Assembly: GCA_934486635.1 (NCBI GenBank)
Contig: CAKSPZ010000004.1
Location: 1-64,000 of the forward strand
From: an uncultured Eubacteriales bacterium
Lineage (GTDB): Bacteria; Bacillota; Clostridia; Oscillospirales; Acutalibacteraceae
Reading direction: 5' to 3'
DNA: 64,000 bases
Shown here piece after piece: positions 44,680 through 53,023 of the stretch. Each line of letters opens with the position of its first letter. Within the stretch, counting starts at the first letter, position 1. Below the pieces are notes generated by a model, which was not told the origin of the DNA, did not search any database, and worked only from the letters and a program-made list of their open reading frames with translations. A program made the translations under genes and the position numbers.

Positions 44680-46617
44680 TTATTTTGTATATGTTATCAT
44701 TTCAATTATTTTTTCTCTTACTTGAGCCACACTACTTCCATTAATCTGTGCCCCGGCCATTGTTTGATGGCCTCCACCTCCCAATTTTTCCATTAGAAGT
44801 TGTACATTAACGTCACCTAAAGAACGAGCAGACACATTAATTACATCTTTATAAGGATATATAACAAAAGAAGCTCTAACATCTTGTATGTCAAGAAGCT
44901 CATCTGCCGCTTGCGCTGATGCTAATTTTATATCCGGAACTTCCTTTTGCGATACGGATATAGCACAATTATTAAATATTTCTGCAGTCGCTACAAGTTG
45001 ATATTTTTCCTTATATGTTTTTATTGAATTTGAAAACAATCTTTTTACTGATACAGTATTAGCTCCTTTTTTTCTTAAAAAGGCCGCTGCTTCAAAAGTT
45101 CTAACTCCAGTTTTTAAAACAAAATTTTTGGTGTCTAGCATAATACCGGCAAGCAATGCCTCGGCTTCAAACCTATTTAAAAAAGACTCTCCAAAATATT
45201 GAATTAATTCAGTTACCATTTCTGACGAAGATGATGCTGACGGCTCATGATAAAAAACCAATGCATCATCAATGTGATTAACCATCATTCTGTGATGGTC
45301 AATCACAACAACCCTTTTACACTTTTGATATACTTGCTCATCTTCAACAAAATGAGGCGAGTGAGTATCAACTATAACAAGTAACGTTTTGTCTGTAATA
45401 ATACTCATAGCATTATCTGCATTTATAAAAATTTTATCTTTTACTAAATCATTCATATTTTGAACTAAAGCCTTTGCCAATGTAGATTCTTCATCCAAAA
45501 CTATATAGGCTTGTTTTCTCTGCCCCTTAGTTATAGCACTCCACATACCTATACATGCACCTACACTGTCAAGATCCGAATACTTATGCCCCATAATAAT
45601 TACTTTATCGCTAGCTCGTATATGTTCTACTAACGTGTTAGCAATAACTCTTGTTCTAACTTTATCTAATTTTTCGGTTTCCTTAGATATTCCTCCAAAA
45701 AACAAATACGTATCTTTTTGTTTTACAACTGCTTGATCTCCACCACGACCAAGAGCCATATTCAAAGCTTTTTTGGCCCATAATTCACTTTCTTTAATAT
45801 TTGAAGCATCTCTTCCCATGCCAATAGATACCGTAGCATAATTATTAGCATCAAGTTTTATATTTCTAATTGATTCTAATATATTAAATTTTTGTTTTAT
45901 AAAAGTTTTAACGTATCTTTCTTCTACTATCATCATATAAAGGTCATCAGTTAATTTTCTAAAAATACCTTTTGATTCCTTTGCCCAATTTTGCAATTGC
46001 TGTTCTACTTTAGCAATCACTTGACTACTTTGCTCCACCTCTATATCTCGTAAAATTTCTTCCTTATTATCAAAAACAATTAATGCAACAGTAGGTCTGC
46101 TTTCTAAATATTCAAATGTTGTTTCCTTATAAAATGTGTCCTCTATGAAATATAAAATTTTTACCGAAGCCGAGTCTATCCCATAAACCGTATAACGTTT
46201 ACCTGCGTATGATATATCTATGCCTTTATGCTTTAAAATATATTTTACAGTTTTCCCTGAAAGAAATTTTTCTGCTGATTCTCCTACACATTCTGAACCT
46301 TCAGTAACAATTTCTTTAAATAAGTCATTTGCAAATATTATTTCATTCTTATTCCCTATAACTATTGCCGGAAAAGGACTGGATTGTAAAAAATCATTTT
46401 CATTTGATTGTAAAAGCACCGTATCTTTTATCATTTTTCCAACATATTGTTTAAATTTTGAAAAATTTGCAATTGATATAATAAAAATAAGAACAGATAA
46501 AACTAATTCTATTATAAAAACGTATCCATTAAAGAAAAAACTAACTATTGCCATAAAAAATACAACTAAATTTATAATAAAAACCAATGGAGTTGTAACC
46601 CATACTTTATTTTTCAA
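44680..46617 (-). CDS. gdpP: Cyclic-di-AMP phosphodiesterase GdpP
   Basis: A 645-residue membrane enzyme that hydrolyses c-di-AMP. Two membrane segments (about 5-50) precede a PAS-like domain, a degenerate GGDEF domain and DHH-DHHA1 domains. The DHH motif is readable as VIMGHKYSDLDSVGACIG and VVIDHHRMMV; DHHA1 ends with GGGGHQTMAGAQI. The TTG at 46617 was chosen because GGGGGTG lies 5 bases before it. It is second in the rnj-gdpP-rplI-dnaB operon and would tune cell wall and potassium homeostasis. Confidence 0.93.
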   Translation of the reverse strand: MKNKVWVTTPLVFIINLVVFFMAIVSFFFNGYVFIIELVLSVLIFIISIANFSKFKQYVGKMIKDTVLLQSNENDFLQSSPFPAIVIGNKNEIIFANDLFKEIVTEGSECVGESAEKFLSGKTVKYILKHKGIDISYAGKRYTVYGIDSASVKILYFIEDTFYKETTFEYLESRPTVALIVFDNKEEILRDIEVEQSSQVIAKVEQQLQNWAKESKGIFRKLTDDLYMMIVEERYVKTFIKQKFNILESIRNIKLDANNYATVSIGMGRDASNIKESELWAKKALNMALGRGGDQAVVKQKDTYLFFGGISKETEKLDKVRTRVIANTLVEHIRASDKVIIMGHKYSDLDSVGACIGMWSAITKGQRKQAYIVLDEESTLAKALVQNMNDLVKDKIFINADNAMSIITDKTLLVIVDTHSPHFVEDEQVYQKCKRVVVIDHHRMMVNHIDDALVFYHEPSASSSSEMVTELIQYFGESFLNRFEAEALLAGIMLDTKNFVLKTGVRTFEAAAFLRKKGANTVSVKRLFSNSIKTYKEKYQLVATAEIFNNCAISVSQKEVPDIKLASAQAADELLDIQDVRASFVIYPYKDVINVSARSLGDVNVQLLMEKLGGGGHQTMAGAQINGSSVAQVREKIIEMITYTK

Positions 46618-46647
46618 AAAAGCACCCCCGAACAATTATTGAAAAAT

Positions 46648-48672
46648 TTAGATTTCCATAATTATAGGCAATATCATTGGACTCCTTTTTGTTTGTTCAT
46701 AAAAGAACTTTGATAAATCTTCCTTAATTTTAGTTTTCATTAAGCCCCATTCACGTATTCCTTCGTTATTGCAATTTTCTAAAACTCTTACAACTCTACT
46801 TTTAGCTGAATCCATTAACGGTTCTGATTCTCTTACGTAAACAAATCCTCTAGAAACTATGTCTGGACCTGAAACTATATAACCATTTTGAAAATCCATA
46901 GTACATACAACAACAATTAAACCATCTTGGGCTAAATGTTTTCTGTCTCTTAAAACTATACTTCCAACATCTCCAACTCCAAGACCATCTACAAGAACTC
47001 TTCCTGCTTGAACTTTTCCTAAATACTTCATATAATCTTTATTTATTTCTATTACGTCACCTATATCACCAATGAAAACATTTGACTCTTTCATACCCAT
47101 ATCTTTAGCAAGCTGTGCATGATGCCTTAAATGTTTTTGTTCTCCATGAACTGGTATAAAATATTTCGGCTTTGTAATTCCATGCATAATTTTCAACTCT
47201 TCTTGACAAGCATGACCAGATACATGGACTTCATACATTGATTCATATACTACAGTGCATCCTTTTTTTAATAGCTCATTTACAACTGCTCCAACCATTT
47301 TTTCATTTCCTGGTATTGGATTTGCAGAAATTATAATAAAGTCGTCTGGTCCCACAACAACTTTTCTATGATCAGAGTATGCCATTCTTGTAAGCGCTGA
47401 CATTGGTTCCCCTTGGCTTCCGGTAGTTAATAAAACTGTTTTTTCTTTAGGATATTTATTTAATAAATCTATATCTATTATAACTCCCTGAGGTATGTCA
47501 AGAAATCCTAATTCTCCGGCTATTGCCATATAATTTACCATGCTTCGTCCTGAAAAAGCAACTTTTCTGTCATATTTTACAGCACAATTTATAATTTGTT
47601 GTATTCTGCCAATATTAGATGCAAATGATGCAATTATTATTCTATTATTTTCAGCCTGTTTAAAAAGATGGTCAAAAGATGTTACAACCTTTTGTTCTGT
47701 GATAGTATAACCTGCTCTTTCTGAATTTGTAGAGTCTGCAAATAAAGCTAGTACCCCTTCTGAACCTAATTTTGCAAACTTTCCTAAATCAATCATTTCT
47801 CCTTGTATTGGCGTACAGTCTATTTTAAAATCGCCAGTATGAACAAGTGTTCCTGCTGGTGAATGTATAGCAACTCCAACAGCGTCAGGAATAGAATGAT
47901 TAACGTGTATAAATTCTATTTCCATACATCCAAGCTTTACTTTTTGGCCGGATTTTACTACATTTAACTTTGCCTTATTAAACAAGTTATGTTCTTTTAA
48001 TTTTCCACCTACTAATCCTAAAGTTAAAGGAGTCCCATAAATAGGTAAATTTACTTTTCTTAACAAGTATGGCAATGCTCCAATATGATCTTCATGCCCA
48101 TGAGTTAAAACAATACCTTTTATTTTATCAATATTCTTTTCAATGTAAGAAAAATCTGGTATAACAAGATCAACACCAAGCATTTCTCCATCCGGAAAAG
48201 TCATTCCGCAATCAAGCAAAAACATATCATTTTCACATTCAAATAAAGTTATATTTTTTCCAATCTCATTTAAACCTCCGAGAAAAGCAACTTTAATTGA
48301 AGGTTTTTTAGCTTTTTTTCTTGTATTATTATTTTTTATATTTGTATTCTTATTCTTTGTTAAAGATAATTTGTCTTTACTATAATTTGTTTTTTTTGTG
48401 TTATACCTATTATTTTTGTTATTATCGTTTTTCTCTTCTATACTTTTATCATTTTTCTTGTCTGCAAAAACATTTTTTGTTCTTCTAACAGCCTTTTTTT
48501 TATTTTTCTCTGTTTTATTTTCAAATTCATTCTTTTTTCCGTTCTGTGTACTATTAGCAGATAAAACTTGGTCCGATTGTTTATTTATCGTTTTTGATGG
48601 GTGCTGCCTTTTAGGCGCACTTTTTATCGGTTTTGAATTTGCTAAATTAGTCTGATTATTACTTTCTATCAT
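46648..48672 (-). CDS. rnj: Ribonuclease J with a long basic N-terminal extension
   Basis: A 674-residue metallo-beta-lactamase/beta-CASP ribonuclease for mRNA decay and rRNA processing. The zinc motif HGHEDH is at 191-196, against about 74-79 in B. subtilis RNase J1. An extra ~117 residues rich in Lys and Asn therefore precede the catalytic domain; they look disordered and could bind RNA. Start 48672 was chosen from GGAGG just upstream. It appears to be the first gene of a seven-gene leftward operon ending with ftsH. Confidence 0.93.
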   Translation of the reverse strand: MIESNNQTNLANSKPIKSAPKRQHPSKTINKQSDQVLSANSTQNGKKNEFENKTEKNKKKAVRRTKNVFADKKNDKSIEEKNDNNKNNRYNTKKTNYSKDKLSLTKNKNTNIKNNNTRKKAKKPSIKVAFLGGLNEIGKNITLFECENDMFLLDCGMTFPDGEMLGVDLVIPDFSYIEKNIDKIKGIVLTHGHEDHIGALPYLLRKVNLPIYGTPLTLGLVGGKLKEHNLFNKAKLNVVKSGQKVKLGCMEIEFIHVNHSIPDAVGVAIHSPAGTLVHTGDFKIDCTPIQGEMIDLGKFAKLGSEGVLALFADSTNSERAGYTITEQKVVTSFDHLFKQAENNRIIIASFASNIGRIQQIINCAVKYDRKVAFSGRSMVNYMAIAGELGFLDIPQGVIIDIDLLNKYPKEKTVLLTTGSQGEPMSALTRMAYSDHRKVVVGPDDFIIISANPIPGNEKMVGAVVNELLKKGCTVVYESMYEVHVSGHACQEELKIMHGITKPKYFIPVHGEQKHLRHHAQLAKDMGMKESNVFIGDIGDVIEINKDYMKYLGKVQAGRVLVDGLGVGDVGSIVLRDRKHLAQDGLIVVVCTMDFQNGYIVSGPDIVSRGFVYVRESEPLMDSAKSRVVRVLENCNNEGIREWGLMKTKIKEDLSKFFYEQTKRSPMILPIIMEI

Positions 48673-48964
48673 TATAAAAATACCTCCATTTACATTTAAA
48701 TATAATAAAAAAATTTCTCCGCAAACGGTGCCGGAGTTCCTTAATATACATTTATTATTGATTTTCACAAACTTACAAAAAAATTATTGAAGACATTATA
48801 ATAAACATCTTTCACTAAAACCGAACACAAACATTGGTATTAGTTTACCATTTTTAACATACATATGTCAAGTTAAAGCAAACTTTATCTTCTTTATAAA
48901 TTATTCTTTACAATAAGTTCCTTATAATCAAAAATTTTTTATTATATAAAAACAAGAATATTCA
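48673..48964. other. Divergent region between rnj and rnhA
   Basis: AT-rich. A TATAAT on the minus strand (48795-48800) may be the rnj -10 element, but no good -35 is seen. A leader of over 100 bases would result. Confidence 0.35.
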
Positions 48965-48992
48965 TTGATTTATTTTTCTTAACTGATATAAT
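48965..48992 (+). promoter_or_regulatory. Promoter of the leader peptide-rnhA unit
   Basis: TTGATT (48965-48970), 16 bases, and an extended -10 TGATATAAT (48984-48992). Confidence 0.65.
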
Positions 48993-49039
48993 ATAAATAC
49001 AGTTTATGATCAAGTAAATTCATAAAGTGAGGTGTAAGT

Positions 49040-49078
49040 ATGGAATATCCCTATTTATTTCCATACGTTAAATTTTGA
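49040..49078 (+). CDS. 12-residue leader peptide coupled to rnhA
   Basis: An ATG with GAGGTG 6 bases upstream opens a 12-codon frame (MEYPYLFPYVKF). Its stop TGA (49076-49078) overlaps the TTG start of rnhA (49075-49077). An 8-bp inverted repeat (49038-49045 with 49059-49066) covers the leader start codon. rnhA has no ribosome site of its own, so its translation would depend on ribosomes ending the leader. That the peptide is made is inference. Confidence 0.55.
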   Translation: MEYPYLFPYVKF

Positions 49079-49524
49079 AAAAAATTGAAATATTTACAGA
49101 TGGTGCCTGTCAAGGTAATCCAGGTCCAGGAGGTTGGGGAGCTATTTTAAGATATAACGGTCATGAAAAAGAAATCTCTGGTGGTGATGCTCATACTACC
49201 AATAATAGAATGGAGCTTTTATCCGTTATTGAATCTTTAACCTTATTAAAAGAACCTTGTGATGTTATCTTGTATAGTGATTCAAAGTATGTCTGTGACG
49301 CTATATCTAAAGGTTGGGCTAAAAGCTGGCAAAAAAAAGGATGGAAAAAAAGTAATAATTCTCCTGCTTTAAATTCTGATTTATGGGAAAAACTATTAAC
49401 ACTTATTGATAAACATAAAATTAATGTTGTTTGGATAAAAGGGCATGCCGGTCATCCTGAAAATGAACGTTGTGATAAACTTGCAGTTCTTGCTGCTTCA
49501 AAAGCCAAATTAACAAATTTATAG
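49075..49524 (+). CDS. rnhA: Ribonuclease HI
   Basis: A 149-residue RNase HI, which cleaves RNA in RNA-DNA hybrids. Catalytic residues are visible: D9 in IFTDGACQGNPGPGGWG, the glutamate in NNRMELLSV, the aspartate in YSDSKYV, and the final acidic position in ENERCDKLA. The basic loop WKKSNNSPALNSDLW for hybrid binding is present. The TTG start overlaps the stop of a 12-codon leader frame. Confidence 0.95.
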   Translation: MKKIEIFTDGACQGNPGPGGWGAILRYNGHEKEISGGDAHTTNNRMELLSVIESLTLLKEPCDVILYSDSKYVCDAISKGWAKSWQKKGWKKSNNSPALNSDLWEKLLTLIDKHKINVVWIKGHAGHPENERCDKLAVLAASKAKLTNL

Positions 49525-49528
49525 ACCA

Positions 49529-49557
49529 TTGCATAAAAAAAATAATGGTTGTATAAT
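49529..49557 (+). promoter_or_regulatory. Promoter of nifS-nifU
   Basis: TTGCAT (49529-49534), 17 bases, TATAAT (49552-49557), directly after the rnhA stop. Confidence 0.7.
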
Positions 49558-49594
49558 AATCTTAATAAGTAAATTTTTAATGAAGGTGACTCTA

Positions 49595-50779
49595 ATGGAG
49601 AAGTTTATATACGTGGATAATGCTGCTACTACATCTGTTTCAAAGGAAGTATTAAATGCTATGCTCCCCTTTTATGAAACTCAATATGGTAACCCTTCCA
49701 GCATTTATCCTATTGGTCAAACTGCAAAAAAAGCTATTGAGCAAGCACGTAAAATCGTAGCTGAATGTCTTGGTGCAAATTCATCTGAAATCTTTTTCAC
49801 ATCTTGTGGAAGTGAATCTGATAACTGGGCTATTAAAGGCATTGCTCATAATATGATTAAAAAGGGTAAAAATCATATTATTTCAACAAAATTTGAACAT
49901 CATGCTGTATTGCATACACTTCAGGCCCTTGAACGCGAAGGTTTTTCTGTAACTTATTTAGATGTACATGAAGATGGTATTGTTAGACTTGATGAATTAG
50001 AAAAAGCAATTACTGATAAAACAGCTCTTGTTACAATTATGTATGCAAATAATGAAATCGGAACTATTCAACCTATAGAAGAAATCGGTGCAATTTGTCA
50101 TAAGCATAATGTTCTATTTCATACCGATGCAGTTCAAGCTGTTGGAAATCTAAAAATTGATGTGCACAAACAAAATATTGATCTGTTATCATTGTCGGCT
50201 CATAAGTTTCACGGTCCAAAAGGAGTTGGCGCGTTATATATAAAAAATGGTACCAAAATTGAAAGCTTAATTGCTGGTGGGGCTCAAGAAAGAAATCATA
50301 GAGCCGGTACTGAAAACGTCGCTGGTATAGTTGGTCTTAGTGTTGCCTTGAAAGACGCATGTGATAACATGGACGAACGTAATAAAAAATTAATATTAAT
50401 GAGAGATAAATTAATAAAAAATCTTTTGAAAATCGATTTGTCTCGTCTTAATGGTCATCCAACACAAAGGTTGCCAGGCAATGTAAATATGTGCTTTAGA
50501 GGCATAGAAGGTGAAGGATTATTACTTTTACTTAGTGCTAAAGGTATTTATGCATCCTCTGGTTCTGCATGTACCTCTGGGTCCCTTGATCCAAGCCATG
50601 TGCTACTTGCTATTGGATTACCACATGAAATAGCTCATGGTTCATTACGTATCTCATTAAGTTCTGAAAATACAGAAGAAGATATTGATTATATTTTAGA
50701 GGTTTTGCCTCCTATCATAGAAAGATTAAGAAATATGTCTCCTTTATGGGAAAAAATCATAGCTGAAAAAAATAATTAA
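49595..50779 (+). CDS. nifS: Cysteine desulfurase (NifS/IscS type)
   Basis: A 394-residue PLP enzyme that takes sulfur from cysteine for Fe-S clusters. The PLP lysine is K204 in SAHKFHGPKG; the persulfide-forming cysteine is C326 in SSGSACTSGSLDPSHVL. HTDAVQAVG binds the cofactor ring. The start at 49595 is supported by GAAGGTGA and by the family start MEKFIYVDNAATT; a TTG start at 49529 would lie in the promoter. nifU follows 20 bases later. Confidence 0.96.
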   Translation: MEKFIYVDNAATTSVSKEVLNAMLPFYETQYGNPSSIYPIGQTAKKAIEQARKIVAECLGANSSEIFFTSCGSESDNWAIKGIAHNMIKKGKNHIISTKFEHHAVLHTLQALEREGFSVTYLDVHEDGIVRLDELEKAITDKTALVTIMYANNEIGTIQPIEEIGAICHKHNVLFHTDAVQAVGNLKIDVHKQNIDLLSLSAHKFHGPKGVGALYIKNGTKIESLIAGGAQERNHRAGTENVAGIVGLSVALKDACDNMDERNKKLILMRDKLIKNLLKIDLSRLNGHPTQRLPGNVNMCFRGIEGEGLLLLLSAKGIYASSGSACTSGSLDPSHVLLAIGLPHEIAHGSLRISLSSENTEEDIDYILEVLPPIIERLRNMSPLWEKIIAEKNN

Positions 50780-50799
50780 TTGAAAGGAGTAACTTATTT

Positions 50800-51243
50800 A
50801 TGATATATAGTGAAAAAGTAATGGAACATTTTTCAAATCCAAGAAATGTTGGCGAAATAAAAGACGCTGATGGAATTGGAGAAGTTGGTAATCCAAAATG
50901 CGGTGACATTATGAAAATGTATATAAAGGTTGAAAATGATATCATTACAGATGTTAAATTTAAAACCTTTGGCTGCGGAGCTGCTATCGCTACTAGCTCA
51001 ATGGCTACAGAATTAATAAAGGGTAAATCCATACAAGAAGCTTTACAACTTACCAATAAAGCTGTTATGGATGCTCTAGATGGGCTTCCTCCTGTAAAAG
51101 TACACTGCTCTGTTTTAGCTGAACAAGCAATAAAATCTGCAATTTCTAATTACTATAATAAACGCGGCATTGACCCTGAACCAATTGTAGGCAATATTCC
51201 TTGTTGTGACCATGAACATGGAGCTTGTAATTGTTCAAATTAA
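50800..51243 (+). CDS. nifU: Fe-S cluster scaffold (NifU/IscU N-terminal type)
   Basis: A 147-residue scaffold protein on which Fe-S clusters are built with sulfur from NifS. The three ligand cysteines are C34 (GNPKCGD), C59 (FGCGAAIA) and C103 (VHCS), with D36 beside the first. The tail carries extra cysteines and histidines (CCDHEHGACNC) that may bind metal. AAAGGAG precedes the ATG. Confidence 0.95.
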   Translation: MIYSEKVMEHFSNPRNVGEIKDADGIGEVGNPKCGDIMKMYIKVENDIITDVKFKTFGCGAAIATSSMATELIKGKSIQEALQLTNKAVMDALDGLPPVKVHCSVLAEQAIKSAISNYYNKRGIDPEPIVGNIPCCDHEHGACNCSN

Positions 51244-51249
51244 TTAATA

Positions 51250-51286
51250 TAAAAAATACCACACCATTATGGTGTGGCATTTTTTT
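51250..51286 (+). terminator. Terminator of nifS-nifU
   Basis: A GC-rich stem CCACACCA/TGGTGTGG (51259-51266 with 51270-51277) extended by A-T pairs, with a run of seven T. Confidence 0.9.
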
Positions 51287-51303
51287 GCTGCAACTGATAT
51301 TTC

Positions 51304-52854
51304 TTATGAAACTTTTGTATTATTTTCTTGATTATTATCAGATTCTAAACTAATTTTATTATTTTTTAATACATAGTCATTTTTGGCTTCATCATCATAA
51401 GTTTTATCTGGCATGTCCATTTTAACTTTATAATCATCTACATTTGGAGTTTCTATTTTTGAAAGTTCTGTCTGATGAGATTCTAACTTAAGCTCATTTA
51501 CATTAGAATTATTTTTATTGGATTCTTTTTTTTCACTAGCAATTTTGGTAGATTTATTTTCACCATTCTGCTTATTATCGCTTGTTTTTAATGTGTCATA
51601 TTGCATGCTTGGTACTAACTCTAATCTAAATTCATCATTTTCATAATAGACATTATAAGTTTCATTATCAGGGTTTACATTATAGTTGTTATTATTAATT
51701 CTAGCTTTTATAATAGAACTTTTTAACCTAGAAATCATTTTCTCTATTTCTCTAGCTCCTTGATTTGTTTCAACTGCTTTATCTGCAATCTTGCTAGTTA
51801 TGTCAACAAAATTAAATTTAATGCCATATTTCCCTTTATAACGTTTTTCAATTTCTTTTAATTTATTCTCAGTAATTAATTCATATGCTTCTTTATCTAA
51901 ATTATCGAATTCAACTAAATTAAGACGATTCAAAAATGATTTATCATGATAAACTCTTGTACGAGAACCTGTGCCATCATCTTCAAATTGATCATCATTA
52001 TTTCCTAGTGTTACTGAAAAATGGTCTTCATTTGAAGTAACTATAACTAAAAGGCCTGAACAATCAATTTTTTCATCATATACGCTAATTTGCCCTCTAT
52101 CCATTATTGTCCTAAGTACTTCATCAAAATCCTTCGAATGCATTTTGTCATACTCATTTATAATCAAAACAATGTTGGGATTTGTTTTTATTTGACCAAC
52201 TAAAGATGTATCTTCTAAAATGCCACTAGAAGAAATAGAACCTCTTTTTTGACCCTCTCTCAAATAAAACAACTGCTCTTTTATACTTCTTCCTGATTGA
52301 GTATCGATATCTGACGCATCTATATATATTGGTTTTGCTTTTTTCCCCATTATTGCTCTTGCCAAGCAATCTGCAGAAAAAGTTTTACCTACTCCGGATG
52401 GTCCTATCATATAGATAACATCACCTTTTCCGTATGATCTTCTATTTTCAATTGCTTCATTTCTTGCATCAATAATTGAAGATACTATTTCTTTCATTTC
52501 TTTCTTTGCTTTATCTTGACCTTTTATTTTTTGCAATTCTTTATCTAACTCTTCTGTTACTACGTATATATTAGAATTTATTCGAGACATTTTCATTTTC
52601 ACTACTTTACTTATTTGCTTTGCCAATAGATAAATACGATACAAAGATATCCCCCCTTCTTCTATCTCTTTAACCTTCTTTCCTACATTGCTTGACCAAT
52701 CAAGCATTTTACCTACAATCAATTTATTCTTTTTCTCCTGTGTTTCCACATTAGTTATATTGCTTGATACTTTATCTGCAAAAACTACAGTAGAAACATT
52801 CATACTACTTACCAATATTGAAACTGATAAGAACACTGATAAAAGCTTTCTCAT
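51304..52854 (-). CDS. Exported ClpB/torsin-like AAA+ ATPase
   Basis: A 516-residue protein with an N-terminal signal peptide (MRKLLS, hydrophobic SVSILVSSMNVSTVVFA, cleavage after A26) and no other clear membrane segment, so it should be secreted or surface-held. Residues about 110-400 form an AAA+ module of the ClpB-D2/torsin kind: Walker A GPSGVGKT at 151-158, a Walker B region ending NE (N233, E234) where family members have DE, sensor-1 TSN, the arginine finger in SFLNRLNLVEF and sensor-2 GAREIEKMI. A long acidic Asn/Lys/Ser-rich tail follows. An ATPase outside the cell needs an ATP source; a host cytosol would supply it. The changed Walker B aspartate could slow hydrolysis and favour a substrate-holding state. 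Torsins are a eukaryotic parallel, being ClpB-like ATPases in the ER lumen. Function unknown. Confidence 0.85.
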   Translation of the reverse strand: MRKLLSVFLSVSILVSSMNVSTVVFADKVSSNITNVETQEKKNKLIVGKMLDWSSNVGKKVKEIEEGGISLYRIYLLAKQISKVVKMKMSRINSNIYVVTEELDKELQKIKGQDKAKKEMKEIVSSIIDARNEAIENRRSYGKGDVIYMIGPSGVGKTFSADCLARAIMGKKAKPIYIDASDIDTQSGRSIKEQLFYLREGQKRGSISSSGILEDTSLVGQIKTNPNIVLIINEYDKMHSKDFDEVLRTIMDRGQISVYDEKIDCSGLLVIVTSNEDHFSVTLGNNDDQFEDDGTGSRTRVYHDKSFLNRLNLVEFDNLDKEAYELITENKLKEIEKRYKGKYGIKFNFVDITSKIADKAVETNQGAREIEKMISRLKSSIIKARINNNNYNVNPDNETYNVYYENDEFRLELVPSMQYDTLKTSDNKQNGENKSTKIASEKKESNKNNSNVNELKLESHQTELSKIETPNVDDYKVKMDMPDKTYDDEAKNDYVLKNNKISLESDNNQENNTKVS

Positions 52855-52986
52855 AAATATACCTTCCTTTATTCATTTATACCAATATTTTAACACATTT
52901 TTGTATAAATTACAAATTAAAGAATCTTTTTTATTGTAAAGTCAGGCATTTTTTTATTCATTATAGATATATTAAATTTCTATTTT

Positions 52987-53023
52987 AAAAAAAGTCTCAA
53001 CTTAAATCGTTGAGACTTTTTTT
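52987..53023 (-). terminator. Terminator of the sensor-MFS operon
   Basis: A perfect 15-bp stem (52987-53001 with 53009-53023) with long A- and T-runs. The stop codon of the MFS gene lies in the loop. Confidence 0.85.

Noticed and set aside
46220..46642. A 140-codon rightward frame opposite gdpP
   Set aside because: Antisense to the membrane and PAS parts of gdpP; low-complexity and without a ribosome site.
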